Below, piece after piece: positions 19,253-27,008 of a stretch of DNA of 64,000 nt. The position numbers and the translations under genes are program-made. Positions within the stretch are counted from its first letter, which is position 1; every line of letters begins with the position of its first letter. Source of the stretch: Planctomycetota bacterium (GTDB lineage Bacteria > Planctomycetota > Planctomycetia > Pirellulales > Thermoguttaceae); the NCBI GenBank assembly GCA_029550925.1, contig JAKPGL010000135.1, forward strand, positions 1 through 64,000, read 5' to 3'. The notes beneath the pieces are model-generated. The model was given only the letters and a program-made list of their open reading frames with translations. It was not told the origin of the DNA and made no database searches.

Positions 19253-19510
19253 ATGCTCGTACTATCCCGACAACGCAACGAAAGCATTATGATCGGCGAC
19301 AACATCATCATTACAGTCGTCGATATCCGGGGGGACAAAGTGCGGTTGGGGATTGAGGCCCCCAGTGAAGTGCCGGTCCATCGCAAAGAGGTCTATGAGG
19401 CCATCAAGCGAGAAAACCTTCGGGCCGCCCAATTGGATCCGGCGGATGCCCAGCATCTGGTCGAAGGGGGTAAAACATCCCCCCCAGGGGCGGCAAATGC
19501 CTCTCTCTAA
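19253..19510 (+). CDS. csrA: Carbon storage regulator CsrA
   Basis: An 85-aa Csr[41 protein letters not shown], then [14 protein letters not shown]. The RNA-binding residues of the family (Arg in LSRQ, and VHRKEVY near position 44) are kept. The C-terminal tail of about 25 residues (after about residue 60) is longer than E. coli CsrA (61 aa), as in FliW-responsive CsrA types. GGGGAA lies just before the ATG at 19253, chosen over the TTG at 19247. It likely represses flagellin translation and is antagonised by the adjacent FliW. Confidence 0.96.
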   Translation: MLVLSRQRNESIMIGDNIIITVVDIRGDKVRLGIEAPSEVPVHRKEVYEAIKRENLRAAQLDPADAQHLVEGGKTSPPGAANASL

Positions 19511-19578
19511 CAGGGCTTTTTGCCTCACGCCGTGTAAACCCCTTTCTCCGGTCTTCTCGGACCATTTCCCCTTCGTTA

Positions 19579-19756
19579 CCGGCTAACAGCGGGCGTTACG
19601 TAACTTAGGCTGTCCAGCCTGAGCCAATCGCCCGCTAACAGCGGGCGTTACGTAGCTTAGGCTGTCCAGCCTGAGCCAATCGCCCGCTAACAGCGGGCGT
19701 TACGTAACTTAGGCTGTCTAGCCTGAGCCAATCGCCGGCTAACAGCCGACGTTACG
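19579..19756. repeat. Hairpin-repeat array upstream of fliC
   Basis: Alternating A' and B units in forward orientation with an exact 52-bp period (A' units begin at 19629 and 19681). A' is CGCCCGCT-AAC-AGCGGGCG, an 8-bp perfect stem; B is the CTTAGGCTG...CAGCCTGAG unit. The first unit (19579) has mixed arms and the last (about 19733-19756) is type A (GCCGGCT/AGCCGAC). Junctions read GTTACGTAAC, itself a palindrome. The array lies between csrA and the fliC promoter. Confidence 0.93.
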
Positions 19757-19930
19757 GGATGGTACGAAGTCCAAAACGCCCCAAAGTGTTCGGGTTATTC
19801 CGTTTATAACGGCCGATCGTGGGAAGAAATCGTCCAGAAGGCAAAATTTTTCCGCCCCGAAGAAATTCCGATGCCGAAAAAAACCTAAAGAGGAATAGGG
19901 GGACAGATTAACCCAGAACCCCAGATTGCC

Positions 19931-19958
19931 TAAAGCACCCATTTTAACAAGTCGATAA
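19931..19958 (+). promoter_or_regulatory. Candidate sigma28 (FliA) promoter of fliC
   Basis: TAAA at 19931-19934 and GTCGATAA at 19951-19958 match the sigma28 pattern TAAA-N15-GCCGATAA with one base change in the -10 and a spacer of 16. It would start transcription near 19965, giving a leader of about 200 nt before the fliC ATG at 20169. A sigma28 gene (fliA) is present in the window. Confidence 0.6.
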
Positions 19959-19979
19959 CTCCTAAAGGCAGGAAGCGCC

Positions 19980-20022
19980 CTCAGGAATGGGTTGCCGATG
20001 CGGTGTCGGCAACATTCCTGAG
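19980..20022 (+). promoter_or_regulatory. Large stem-loop in the flagellin leader
   Basis: CTCAGGAAT (19980-19988) pairs with ATTCCTGAG (20014-20022), and GTTGCCGA (19991-19998) pairs with TCGGCAAC (20006-20013). The result is a 17-bp stem with a 2-nt bulge and a 7-nt loop. There is no T-run after it, so it is not a typical terminator. It lies in the predicted 5' leader of fliC, with a GGA inside the stem (19984-19986) and further GGA triplets between 20033 and 20140. With csrA and fliW next door, it may be a translational control or stability element. Confidence 0.65.
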
Positions 20023-20168
20023 CGGATGACATAGATAGACAGATCAAGTGTGATCCTTCTGGAGCGCCGCCGCCAACCGCCCGCGGCATCCAGACAAGCT
20101 GGCCCGGATCGTAGGAACCCGCACTCCGGTCAGGCTTGGACACGTCCCTTTTTGAAAAGGTTTCAGGC

Positions 20169-22880
20169 ATGACCCGTATTAACACAAACGTCAGTTCGCT
20201 CAACGCCCAAAAGACGTTGTCGCGCAACACGCAAGCGTTGCAAACCGCTCTGACCCGTCTAAGCACCGGCTTGCGGATCAACACTGGGAAAGACGATCCA
20301 GCCGGTATGATCGCCGCGGAAATCATGCACAACAACATCGTTGCCGTGCAGAAAGCCATCAGCAACACCCAACGCGGCATGCAAATGATCGCCACGGTCG
20401 ACAGCGCCCTCGGCTCGATCACCAGCCTACTGCACGACATTCGGTCTCTAGTAACCGAGGCGGCCAACACGGCGGTGATGAGCGAAGAGCAGATCGCCGC
20501 TAACCAGATGCAGGTCGATAGCGCTCTGGAAGCCATCAACCGAATCGCCCAGGTTACCAAGTTCCAAGGCCGACGGGTGCTGGACGGCTCGTTGGACTTC
20601 ATCACCGACGCCAACACGATCCCGCAGATTCAGCACCTGAAGATCGACCAGGCCAACCTGGGCGCTACAGGCCAGATGGAAGTATCGGTGGAAATCGCCG
20701 CGCCGGCCACACGGGCCGAGATCACCACTTCCTCCGGCGCCGATTACGCTACCACGAACCTCTACTTCTCCAGCCGGGTGACGACCACCGGAAACGCCGA
20801 CGGGGCGGCCGTCAATCTATTTATCGCCGCCAAGTCGAACTCCCAGGAATTCGACGGCGTGCAGGTGATTTTCGACGGCAGCCAATCGGACGTATCCGCC
20901 ACCTACGACGCCACCTCGAAGATACTCTCCATTGGATTTGACGACGAGACATCTACTGTCCAGGATATTTTGGATGCAATCGAAGATACCGGACTGTTCG
21001 AGGCCTATTCGAACTCGGCAGACCCAGCCAATGAGGCGGCCAATGATTTTGTCAACGCCAACATGGCGACGGACTATATTACGATCACGGCCGACCAGGC
21101 AGGGACCGACTATAATAACGTCCGCGTCCTGTTGGAAGTGGATAATGACTTGGCGGCGAACGCACCGATCGCCAGCTACGATACGGTTACGAAGACCATC
21201 ACGGTCAAAGTTACCGGCGAAGACGACGAGGCCAACTACACGACGTTGCAGGCCATTACCAGTGCGATCAATACCTACGTCGGCGATTACTTTACCGCTA
21301 CGACAAAAAGCGGCGCCAATGCGACGCGGGTGTATGGGGCTTTGGCCTCCGATTTGGCCACCAAGGCCAGTACGGGCGTCAGCGGCTATCTGGAATCGGC
21401 CTTTAGTGCTGGCACCCGTGCTCAGGCTACGCTGACCTTTGCCGCCGCCGCGACGAAGGTCTTTACGACCAGCGCCGGCACGGCCACGATCGACATCAAG
21501 GCGAATGCCTTGGGCGCTCAGGCCGCCAACGTGAAGATCGACTTCCTCGATGACGTAAATGCCGGCGAAGAATACGCCGAGTATGATGAGAACGCCAAAT
21601 CGATGATCGTCCACTACTCGGGCGGCAACACGACGGTCGATCAGATCGCCGAGGCGATCGAAGCCACCGGCGACTGGACCGTGGTAGTCCGGGACGGCGG
21701 CACTGAGACGATCAACGCCGGCGGCCAAACTTCGGTCGAGACGGGCGAGGATTCGCTGATCGTCGAATCCATTCTGCCCGGATCGAACTTCAACAATATG
21801 CAGGTGGTCATTCAGACCGAGACCAACCTTGCCGCCCCGGTGGCCATGTACGACCAGGCCAATAATGTCTTCACTATCAAGGTCAAATACAGCGATACGA
21901 CGGCCACTACGCTCACCGACATTGCCGACGCCATCAACGCCGTGGACGGCTTTGCCGCCTACTACCGCGATAACGGCATCGGCCGGATTTACGGCAATAG
22001 CGTGGATAACACGGTCGTAGGCAACACCGGCTCCAGCGGCGGCAACGCCCTGCTGGATGACCTGGTGCTGGAAGTGGCCGGGCCGGACGGTATGGAGGTC
22101 TTCACCTTCTACCAAGGCACCACCGCCAACCAGGTGGCCGCCGCCTTCAACGCCGTCTCCGACGCCCTGGGCATCCTGGCCACCCAGGACAACGAACTGG
22201 TCTCCTTGAAGTCGTTGGAATACGGCTCCAAGCAGTCCGTGGCCGTCGATGTGATCAGCGAAGGGTCTCAGGGGGCGTTTACCCGCAGCGTGAGCGCCTT
22301 CCGCGACACCGGGACCGACATCCAGGCGAAGATCAATGGTGTTACGGCCACTGCGGACGGCAACAAGATGTGGATCAACACCTCGATGTTGGATCTCACG
22401 ATCGACGTGGCGCCCGAGACGGATGACAACTTCAAGTTCAATATCCTCGGCGGCGGCGCCCAGTTCCAGTTGGGACCCGACGTGGTTACCAACCAGCAGA
22501 TCCGCATGGGCATCAAGAGCTTGAACACCGCCCGGCTCGGCGGCGTCAGCGGCAAGATGTACCAATTGCAAACCGGCGGCGATGCCGACCTCTATACCAA
22601 TCCGAACCTGGCCGCCAAGATCGTCACCGAGGCCATCCAGGTGGTTACCGAGCTCCGAGGTCGCCTGGGCGCCTTGGAAGGTCTGACCATGCAGACCAAC
22701 GTCAAGACCATGGAAGACACCCTGGAAAACATGATAACCGCCGAAAGCCAGATCCGAGACGCCGACTTTGCGACCGAGACAGCCAACCTGACCCGGGCCC
22801 AAGTCCTGGTGCAATCCGGTATGGCCGTCTTGACCATCGCCAACCAGAACCCGCAAAACGTTCTGGCCCTGTTGCGGTAG
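20169..22880 (+). CDS. fliC: Oversized flagellin (FliC) with repeat modules
   Basis: A 903-aa flagellin. The conserved D0/D1 ends are intact: N-terminal MTRINTNVSSLNAQKTLSRN and LSTGLRINTGKDDPAGMIAA; C-terminal ETANLTRAQVLVQSGMAVLT and QNPQNVLALLR. The central part (about residues 215-615) carries four copies of a module of about 80-95 residues starting near residues 216, 302, 440 and 528; related modules occur in FlgL upstream. Typical flagellins are 270-550 residues. Six N-X-S/T sequons are present (Asn 7, 356, 384, 487, 737, 873), relevant to the GT41 gene downstream. GAAAAGG at 20154-20160 selects the ATG at 20169 over an upstream start at 20136. A terminator follows at 22968. Confidence 0.96.
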   Translation: MTRINTNVSSLNAQKTLSRNTQALQTALTRLSTGLRINTGKDDPAGMIAAEIMHNNIVAVQKAISNTQRGMQMIATVDSALGSITSLLHDIRSLVTEAANTAVMSEEQIAANQMQVDSALEAINRIAQVTKFQGRRVLDGSLDFITDANTIPQIQHLKIDQANLGATGQMEVSVEIAAPATRAEITTSSGADYATTNLYFSSRVTTTGNADGAAVNLFIAAKSNSQEFDGVQVIFDGSQSDVSATYDATSKILSIGFDDETSTVQDILDAIEDTGLFEAYSNSADPANEAANDFVNANMATDYITITADQAGTDYNNVRVLLEVDNDLAANAPIASYDTVTKTITVKVTGEDDEANYTTLQAITSAINTYVGDYFTATTKSGANATRVYGALASDLATKASTGVSGYLESAFSAGTRAQATLTFAAAATKVFTTSAGTATIDIKANALGAQAANVKIDFLDDVNAGEEYAEYDENAKSMIVHYSGGNTTVDQIAEAIEATGDWTVVVRDGGTETINAGGQTSVETGEDSLIVESILPGSNFNNMQVVIQTETNLAAPVAMYDQANNVFTIKVKYSDTTATTLTDIADAINAVDGFAAYYRDNGIGRIYGNSVDNTVVGNTGSSGGNALLDDLVLEVAGPDGMEVFTFYQGTTANQVAAAFNAVSDALGILATQDNELVSLKSLEYGSKQSVAVDVISEGSQGAFTRSVSAFRDTGTDIQAKINGVTATADGNKMWINTSMLDLTIDVAPETDDNFKFNILGGGAQFQLGPDVVTNQQIRMGIKSLNTARLGGVSGKMYQLQTGGDADLYTNPNLAAKIVTEAIQVVTELRGRLGALEGLTMQTNVKTMEDTLENMITAESQIRDADFATETANLTRAQVLVQSGMAVLTIANQNPQNVLALLR

Positions 22881-22967
22881 TCGGCCGAACGGGTTGGCCC
22901 CTAGGAGATTAGGTAAAAAGCCTTCCGTCTCCAAGACCAACCCGCCAATAAAAAAGAAGCGACCCCA

Positions 22968-23002
22968 GCGGCGTGTTTCTCAGCGAAACACGCCGCTTTT
23001 TT
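22968..23002 (+). terminator. Intrinsic terminator after fliC
   Basis: GCGGCGTGTTTC (22968-22979) pairs perfectly with GAAACACGCCGC (22985-22996) around a 5-nt loop and is followed by six T residues (22997-23002). It ends the flagellin transcript 88 bp after the stop codon. Confidence 0.95.
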
Positions 23003-23006
23003 ATTG

Positions 23007-23136
23007 ACGTAACTTAGGCTGTCCAGCCTGAGCCAATCCGCCCGCTAACAGCGGGCGTTACGTAACTTAGGCTGTCCAGCCTGAGACGCCGACTCACAGC
23101 CGACGGTACAGCCACACGGCGGTACGCTGCCGTGTC
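23007..23136. repeat. Hairpin-repeat array between fliC and the radical SAM gene
   Basis: Forward-oriented units: B (about 23007-23029), A' (about 23038-23060), B (about 23063-23085), a worn A (about 23086-23106), and a distinct hairpin ACACGGC-GGTACGCT-GCCGTGT (about 23114-23135). It starts within about 10 bases of the fliC terminator's T-run. Confidence 0.88.
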
Positions 23137-23316
23137 GAGCCGGTTGCACCGACTTTGCCGATTGTATGTTCAGAATCGGTTGTAGCAGACGAACCAGTTC
23201 TATCGGCCAAGAAGTATTCCTTGGACGCTTTATACTTGCTGCGCCGATGGAATCAGAAAGATCGAAAATACCAGACGTATCGACGAAACAGAGCCTCCTC
23301 CGGCAGGAACAGAGCG

Positions 23317-24255
23317 GTGAGCATTGCGACCCAGACCGCCAAAGTGGCCTTCGGACAGACGCCGTATCGGACCTATTGCCAGATGCTCCAGGGCCAATAT
23401 CTGGATAGCCCGATGCACGTCCATATTGAGACCCTGGGGATGTGTAACGCCCGGTGTCGATGCTGCCCGAACGCTATTTCGCCCCGCCGACATCAGAAAA
23501 TGTCCGACCAGTTGTTTGCTAAGATCGTGGAAGACTTAAAGCAATTGCCGCAGGATCGACCGTTGGCCATTTCGCCGTTCAAGCTGAACGAACCGCTCCT
23601 GGACCCGAAAATCTTCGACCGGATGAAGACCTTGGCCCGTGCGCTGCCGCAAGTCAGACTGTGGCTGACGAGCAACTGGGCCTTGGCCGACGCGGAGCGA
23701 CTCCATCAGTTGGCCGAGGTCCCCAAACTGGGCTACATCTGGATTTCGCTCAACAGCTTGGACCCGGAGGAATACCGGCAGTGGATGGGATTGGATCTCC
23801 ACAAGACGGTGGAGAATGTCCGTCGGCTCTTAACGCTGAATCGGCGGCGGCAGTTTGTGCCCCGGGTGATCCTTGGCCGGGTGGCCGACGGCACAGACCG
23901 AGACCGCCGATTCGCCAAGGATGCCCGGCGCCTCTTTGCCGAGTTTCAGGAGGGGAAGGACTATGAGGTCGGCCTATTGCCTCGGGGCGATTGGATGGAC
24001 GATTGTCCGGAAGAACACAACCTGGCCGCCTCCAGACTAGCAGAACAGCCTTGCTCCCGATGGTTTGAACTTTCGATCACCTGTACCGGCCAGGTGGCCT
24101 TTTGCTGCATGGATGGCTTGTGCCATCATCCATTGGGCGATGTGAACCAACAGAGCATTTTGGAGATCTACCAGCAGGCGGCCTACCGGGAGCTTCGGCA
24201 ACGGCTTCCGCCCCGCCGGCTGGTAGGCCCCTGTGTAGGATGTACGTTTCCCTAA
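23317..24255 (+). CDS. Radical SAM protein with C-terminal SPASM-like cysteines
   Basis: A 312-aa radical SAM enzyme (366 aa if it starts at the TTG at 23155). The iron-sulfur motif is CNARCRCC (CX3CX2C), in HVHIETLGMCNARCRCCPNA. Further cysteines toward the C terminus (CSRWFELSITCTGQVAFCCM, then GPCVGCTFP) suggest an auxiliary cluster as in SPASM proteins. The substrate is unknown. It lies between fliC and a GT41 gene, bracketed by repeat arrays, so flagellin or glycan modification is possible but unproven. GTG 23317 has AGGA 8 bases upstream; the preceding 54 codons look partly protein-like (YSLDALYLLRRWNQ), so the true start is uncertain. Confidence 0.82.
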   Translation: MSIATQTAKVAFGQTPYRTYCQMLQGQYLDSPMHVHIETLGMCNARCRCCPNAISPRRHQKMSDQLFAKIVEDLKQLPQDRPLAISPFKLNEPLLDPKIFDRMKTLARALPQVRLWLTSNWALADAERLHQLAEVPKLGYIWISLNSLDPEEYRQWMGLDLHKTVENVRRLLTLNRRRQFVPRVILGRVADGTDRDRRFAKDARRLFAEFQEGKDYEVGLLPRGDWMDDCPEEHNLAASRLAEQPCSRWFELSITCTGQVAFCCMDGLCHHPLGDVNQQSILEIYQQAAYRELRQRLPPRRLVGPCVGCTFP

Positions 24256-24270
24256 GTTTCCCTGTGCCGC

Positions 24271-24409
24271 CGTAACGTCGGCTGTTAGACGGCGCTGGCT
24301 CAGGCTAGACAGCCTAAGTTACGTAACGCCCGCTGTCTAGCGGGCGGATTGGCTCAGCCTGGACAGGCTAAGCTACGGATTGCCTCAGCCTGGACAGCCT
24401 AAGTTACGT
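24271..24409. repeat. Hairpin-repeat array in reverse orientation
   Basis: The same family on the opposite strand: A (about 24271-24294), B (about 24297-24322), A' (about 24323-24347), B variant (about 24351-24376) and B variant (about 24382-24408). In the 24351 copy the inner arms read AGCCT...AGGCT, against AGGCT...AGCCT elsewhere: a swapped pair that keeps the stem. The 24382 copy reads AGCCT...AGCCT and cannot pair there, like a half-changed intermediate. Confidence 0.9.
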
Positions 24410-24422
24410 ACCGAGGGTTTCT

Positions 24423-26624
24423 ATGGGCCGCCGGAAAAAACACCAACATCCTCTCTCTTCCCCGTCGAAGCGATCCTCAAGCTGCCGACAGGGCATGGCT
24501 CGGGCCGCCCCGTCTGCTGTTTCTCCGGCGCTGAAGAGTTTCCTCTTGCCGGAAACCGCAGAATGGGTCAAAATGAACGCCCAAAGGACTGGGGGACAAC
24601 CTGGAGGGGTTTCGCCTCCCCCTAGGAAGCCGTCTTCCTCCACGGACGGCCCCGCCCCTTTGTCCCCTCCCGGTCCCACGCCCAAGGTCTTCCCGGGGGA
24701 AGATCGGTCTGGACCCATAGGGGCCTTAGCAACCATGGGGAAAAAACAGAACATTTCGGAGAACTCTGGCCTAGGATCATCCGGGGCACGAGTTGCCCAA
24801 GCCCAGTCGGAGAATCCCCCCAGATCGCAATCGGCCGAGGGGCAACCGCCGGAGTCCAAGGAGCCGGTCCCTCCGCGGTTCGACCCGGCCGAGGTCCTGC
24901 GGGCTTATTTGGCCGGCAACCATCGCCAGGCATTAGACGCCTGTTTGGAAGTGCTTCGATTCTACCACGACCATTCGATCGAACGAGTAACGCCAGAGAT
25001 AAAAAATTACATCAATCCGTTCGTCGAGACATGCCTCTATCTTCTGACCAAATCGGATCTGCGAATCGAGCGGGACCAGGCCATACAACTGATGGGCGCC
25101 CAACATATATTGATCCACTTGACGGCCATTTCGGATTTCAAGACCACGGACGCCCAGTTGGCCATGGTGCGGGACCAGCCGCGAAACCTGCTTCGTCTGG
25201 TGCTGCTGTACTCGGTGCGGAACCGGGCGGTGCTGCCGGCCAAGGCGCTGTTTGACGCCGATCCATTTTTGGCTTCGTTGTGGTATGCATCGTATCCGAT
25301 GGGCACGGTAGGGGCGGTAACCGAAGTGCTTTGGGAAAATCTGTTGCGGCACTTATCCTATGTCGATCCCCGGCTTCAGGCCCCCGACCCTCGGATTTTA
25401 GGTTTCTATTTTAAATCCACGCAGATCGCCCCGGGACAAGAGCGCCCGTTGAAAGACCGTTGGAACGCCGACATTCGTCGGCAATTGGCCGAGATTCGGC
25501 TCCAGAACCGGCCGGATCCCAAAAGTGTGGCCATCCTCACGGGAAAATGGTTTCATGGCAGTGCGGTGCACCGGAGTCTGTCGCCGCTGGTGCATTCGCT
25601 GAAGGACAAGTATAAATTAACTTTAGTTCATCTTGGGCCGTGGCATAAAGATTTAGATACAGCGCCGTTTGCCGAGGTGCGGCGTGTGGAGATGACGGGG
25701 GCCGAGTTGGATTGCACCCAGATCGAACACAACGACTTTCAGGTAGCGTTTTTCCCTGATATCGGGATGACCCCGGAATCGTTGTGGCTGTCGAACATGC
25801 GCATTGCGCCGATCCAGGCCACCGGCTACGGCCACCCGGCCAGCACCGGCGTTTCAGAGATCGACTATTTCATCGGCGGGGCGGAAACGGAATTGATCAG
25901 CCGGGCCGTCGATTACTATGCAGAACGTCTGGTGCTCTTACCGGGCTTAGGCGCTGTGCCCACCTATCCCGGCTTCTATCAACCGAGGTTCCCAGAGCGA
26001 AAAGACGACGCCGTGGTGATCAATCTGCCCTGGGGAGCAACGAAGACGAACTACCCGTTGCTTTGTCGGCTCAAAACGATTCAGCAGTGCGCCAGCCGAC
26101 CGGTGCGACTGCATTTTTTCCCGGCCTGGGGGTTGAACCGCTACTGTGCGCCGCCGCTTTTTGTCGAGGGAATCAGCGATCTGTTCGGGAATACCGCAAC
26201 GGTGTATGGGAATCGGTCTATCCCAGAATATCTGGCCCTGATGGAACAAGGCGATCTGTGCCTGGACAGCTATCCGTTCGGCGGCTTCAACACGATTATC
26301 GACGGTCTGTATCTGGCCAAGCCGGTGGTGGTGCAGGAAGGGGAATTTTTCTGCAACCGAGCCGGGGCGGCGCTGCTGCGCAGGGTCGGTCTGGACGAAC
26401 TGGTCGCCCACAGCGAAGAGGAGTATATCGGCAAAGCTCTTCGGCTTGTGGAAGACGAGAGCTATCGGCGGTCCATAACAGAGCGACTCCGGAATCTGGA
26501 TTTGCAAAAACTGATCTTCCAGCGGGACGATCCGACGGCCTTCTGCCGGGCCATCGACTACCTGATAGAAAATCACGCCAGAATCCGACAAGAGAAAACC
26601 AACGAACCGATCGTCATTCGCTGA
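24423..26624 (+). CDS. GT41-family glycosyltransferase (HMW1C-like)
   Basis: A 733-aa protein. The first 140 residues are Pro/Ser-rich and probably disordered. Residues about 150-345 are helical, without clear TPR repeats. The C-terminal half is a GT41 (OGT/HMW1C) catalytic region: AFFPDIGMTPESLWLSNMRI, APIQATGYGHPASTG, then EIDYFIGG, and YPFGGFNTIIDGLYLAKPVV. The IGM..., APIQA...GHP and PFG motifs resemble HMW1C, which transfers hexoses to Asn in N-X-S/T sites in the cytoplasm. Its position after the flagellin and radical SAM genes makes flagellin a candidate substrate. The ATG at 24423 has GAGGG 5 bases upstream; an internal ATG at 24735 is possible. O-GlcNAc-type activity is the alternative. 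Confidence 0.8.
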   Translation: MGRRKKHQHPLSSPSKRSSSCRQGMARAAPSAVSPALKSFLLPETAEWVKMNAQRTGGQPGGVSPPPRKPSSSTDGPAPLSPPGPTPKVFPGEDRSGPIGALATMGKKQNISENSGLGSSGARVAQAQSENPPRSQSAEGQPPESKEPVPPRFDPAEVLRAYLAGNHRQALDACLEVLRFYHDHSIERVTPEIKNYINPFVETCLYLLTKSDLRIERDQAIQLMGAQHILIHLTAISDFKTTDAQLAMVRDQPRNLLRLVLLYSVRNRAVLPAKALFDADPFLASLWYASYPMGTVGAVTEVLWENLLRHLSYVDPRLQAPDPRILGFYFKSTQIAPGQERPLKDRWNADIRRQLAEIRLQNRPDPKSVAILTGKWFHGSAVHRSLSPLVHSLKDKYKLTLVHLGPWHKDLDTAPFAEVRRVEMTGAELDCTQIEHNDFQVAFFPDIGMTPESLWLSNMRIAPIQATGYGHPASTGVSEIDYFIGGAETELISRAVDYYAERLVLLPGLGAVPTYPGFYQPRFPERKDDAVVINLPWGATKTNYPLLCRLKTIQQCASRPVRLHFFPAWGLNRYCAPPLFVEGISDLFGNTATVYGNRSIPEYLALMEQGDLCLDSYPFGGFNTIIDGLYLAKPVVVQEGEFFCNRAGAALLRRVGLDELVAHSEEEYIGKALRLVEDESYRRSITERLRNLDLQKLIFQRDDPTAFCRAIDYLIENHARIRQEKTNEPIVIR

Positions 26625-26770
26625 AAACCAGGCCTGCCGAATAGCCCAACGCCTTCTGGCCTCTGCCTCGGGGAAGGGAACGCCGCTTGCCCTACCTGAA
26701 CAACCCATTCGGCCCATTCTACACCAAATAGTCATCTCCAACCAATTCCGCAGCCCAACGCATCTTCTCG

Positions 26771-26871
26771 GAGCCGGTTGCGTTGTGGGACTTTAACCAC
26801 TATAGTTTGAAGCTAGCCTCACGATGCGATCGCAAACGGTTGGAGGTCGGAGGCGACACTGCAACCGGCTC
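26771..26871. repeat. MITE-like element, copy 1 (inverted ends)
   Basis: A 101-bp element with perfect 11-bp inverted ends, GAGCCGGTTGC and GCAACCGGCTC. It shares a core (GATGCGATCGCAA, GGTCGGAGGCGACA) with 44142-44230, which lies in the opposite orientation. It sits alone in the 384-bp gap before the amidohydrolase gene. No open frame fits inside, so it is probably non-coding and non-autonomous. Confidence 0.8.
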
Positions 26872-27008
26872 ATCTTTCCCCGGCTGGAAAAACGCCATCT
26901 CTTGGGGCAAAATAGAGATAGAACAAGTGGGTGGGTTGCTCTATGGCCCACTGGTCGTCAGGGTAAAAGAACTACGATCGGGTATGCTTTTTATTCAGGA
27001 GATGTCCT

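Noticed and set aside
19579-19756. CRISPR array
   Set aside because: The 52-bp period consists of two alternating palindromic units with no unique spacers; no cas genes are near.
19980-20022. Intrinsic terminator of csrA
   Set aside because: The stem is strong but no T-run follows, and a sigma28-like promoter lies just upstream, so a leader element is more likely.
20817-22940. Long (707-residue) open frame opposite fliC
   Set aside because: It mirrors the strong codon pattern of fliC on the other strand, has low-complexity Gly/Val/Asp content and no recognisable motif; fliC is certain.
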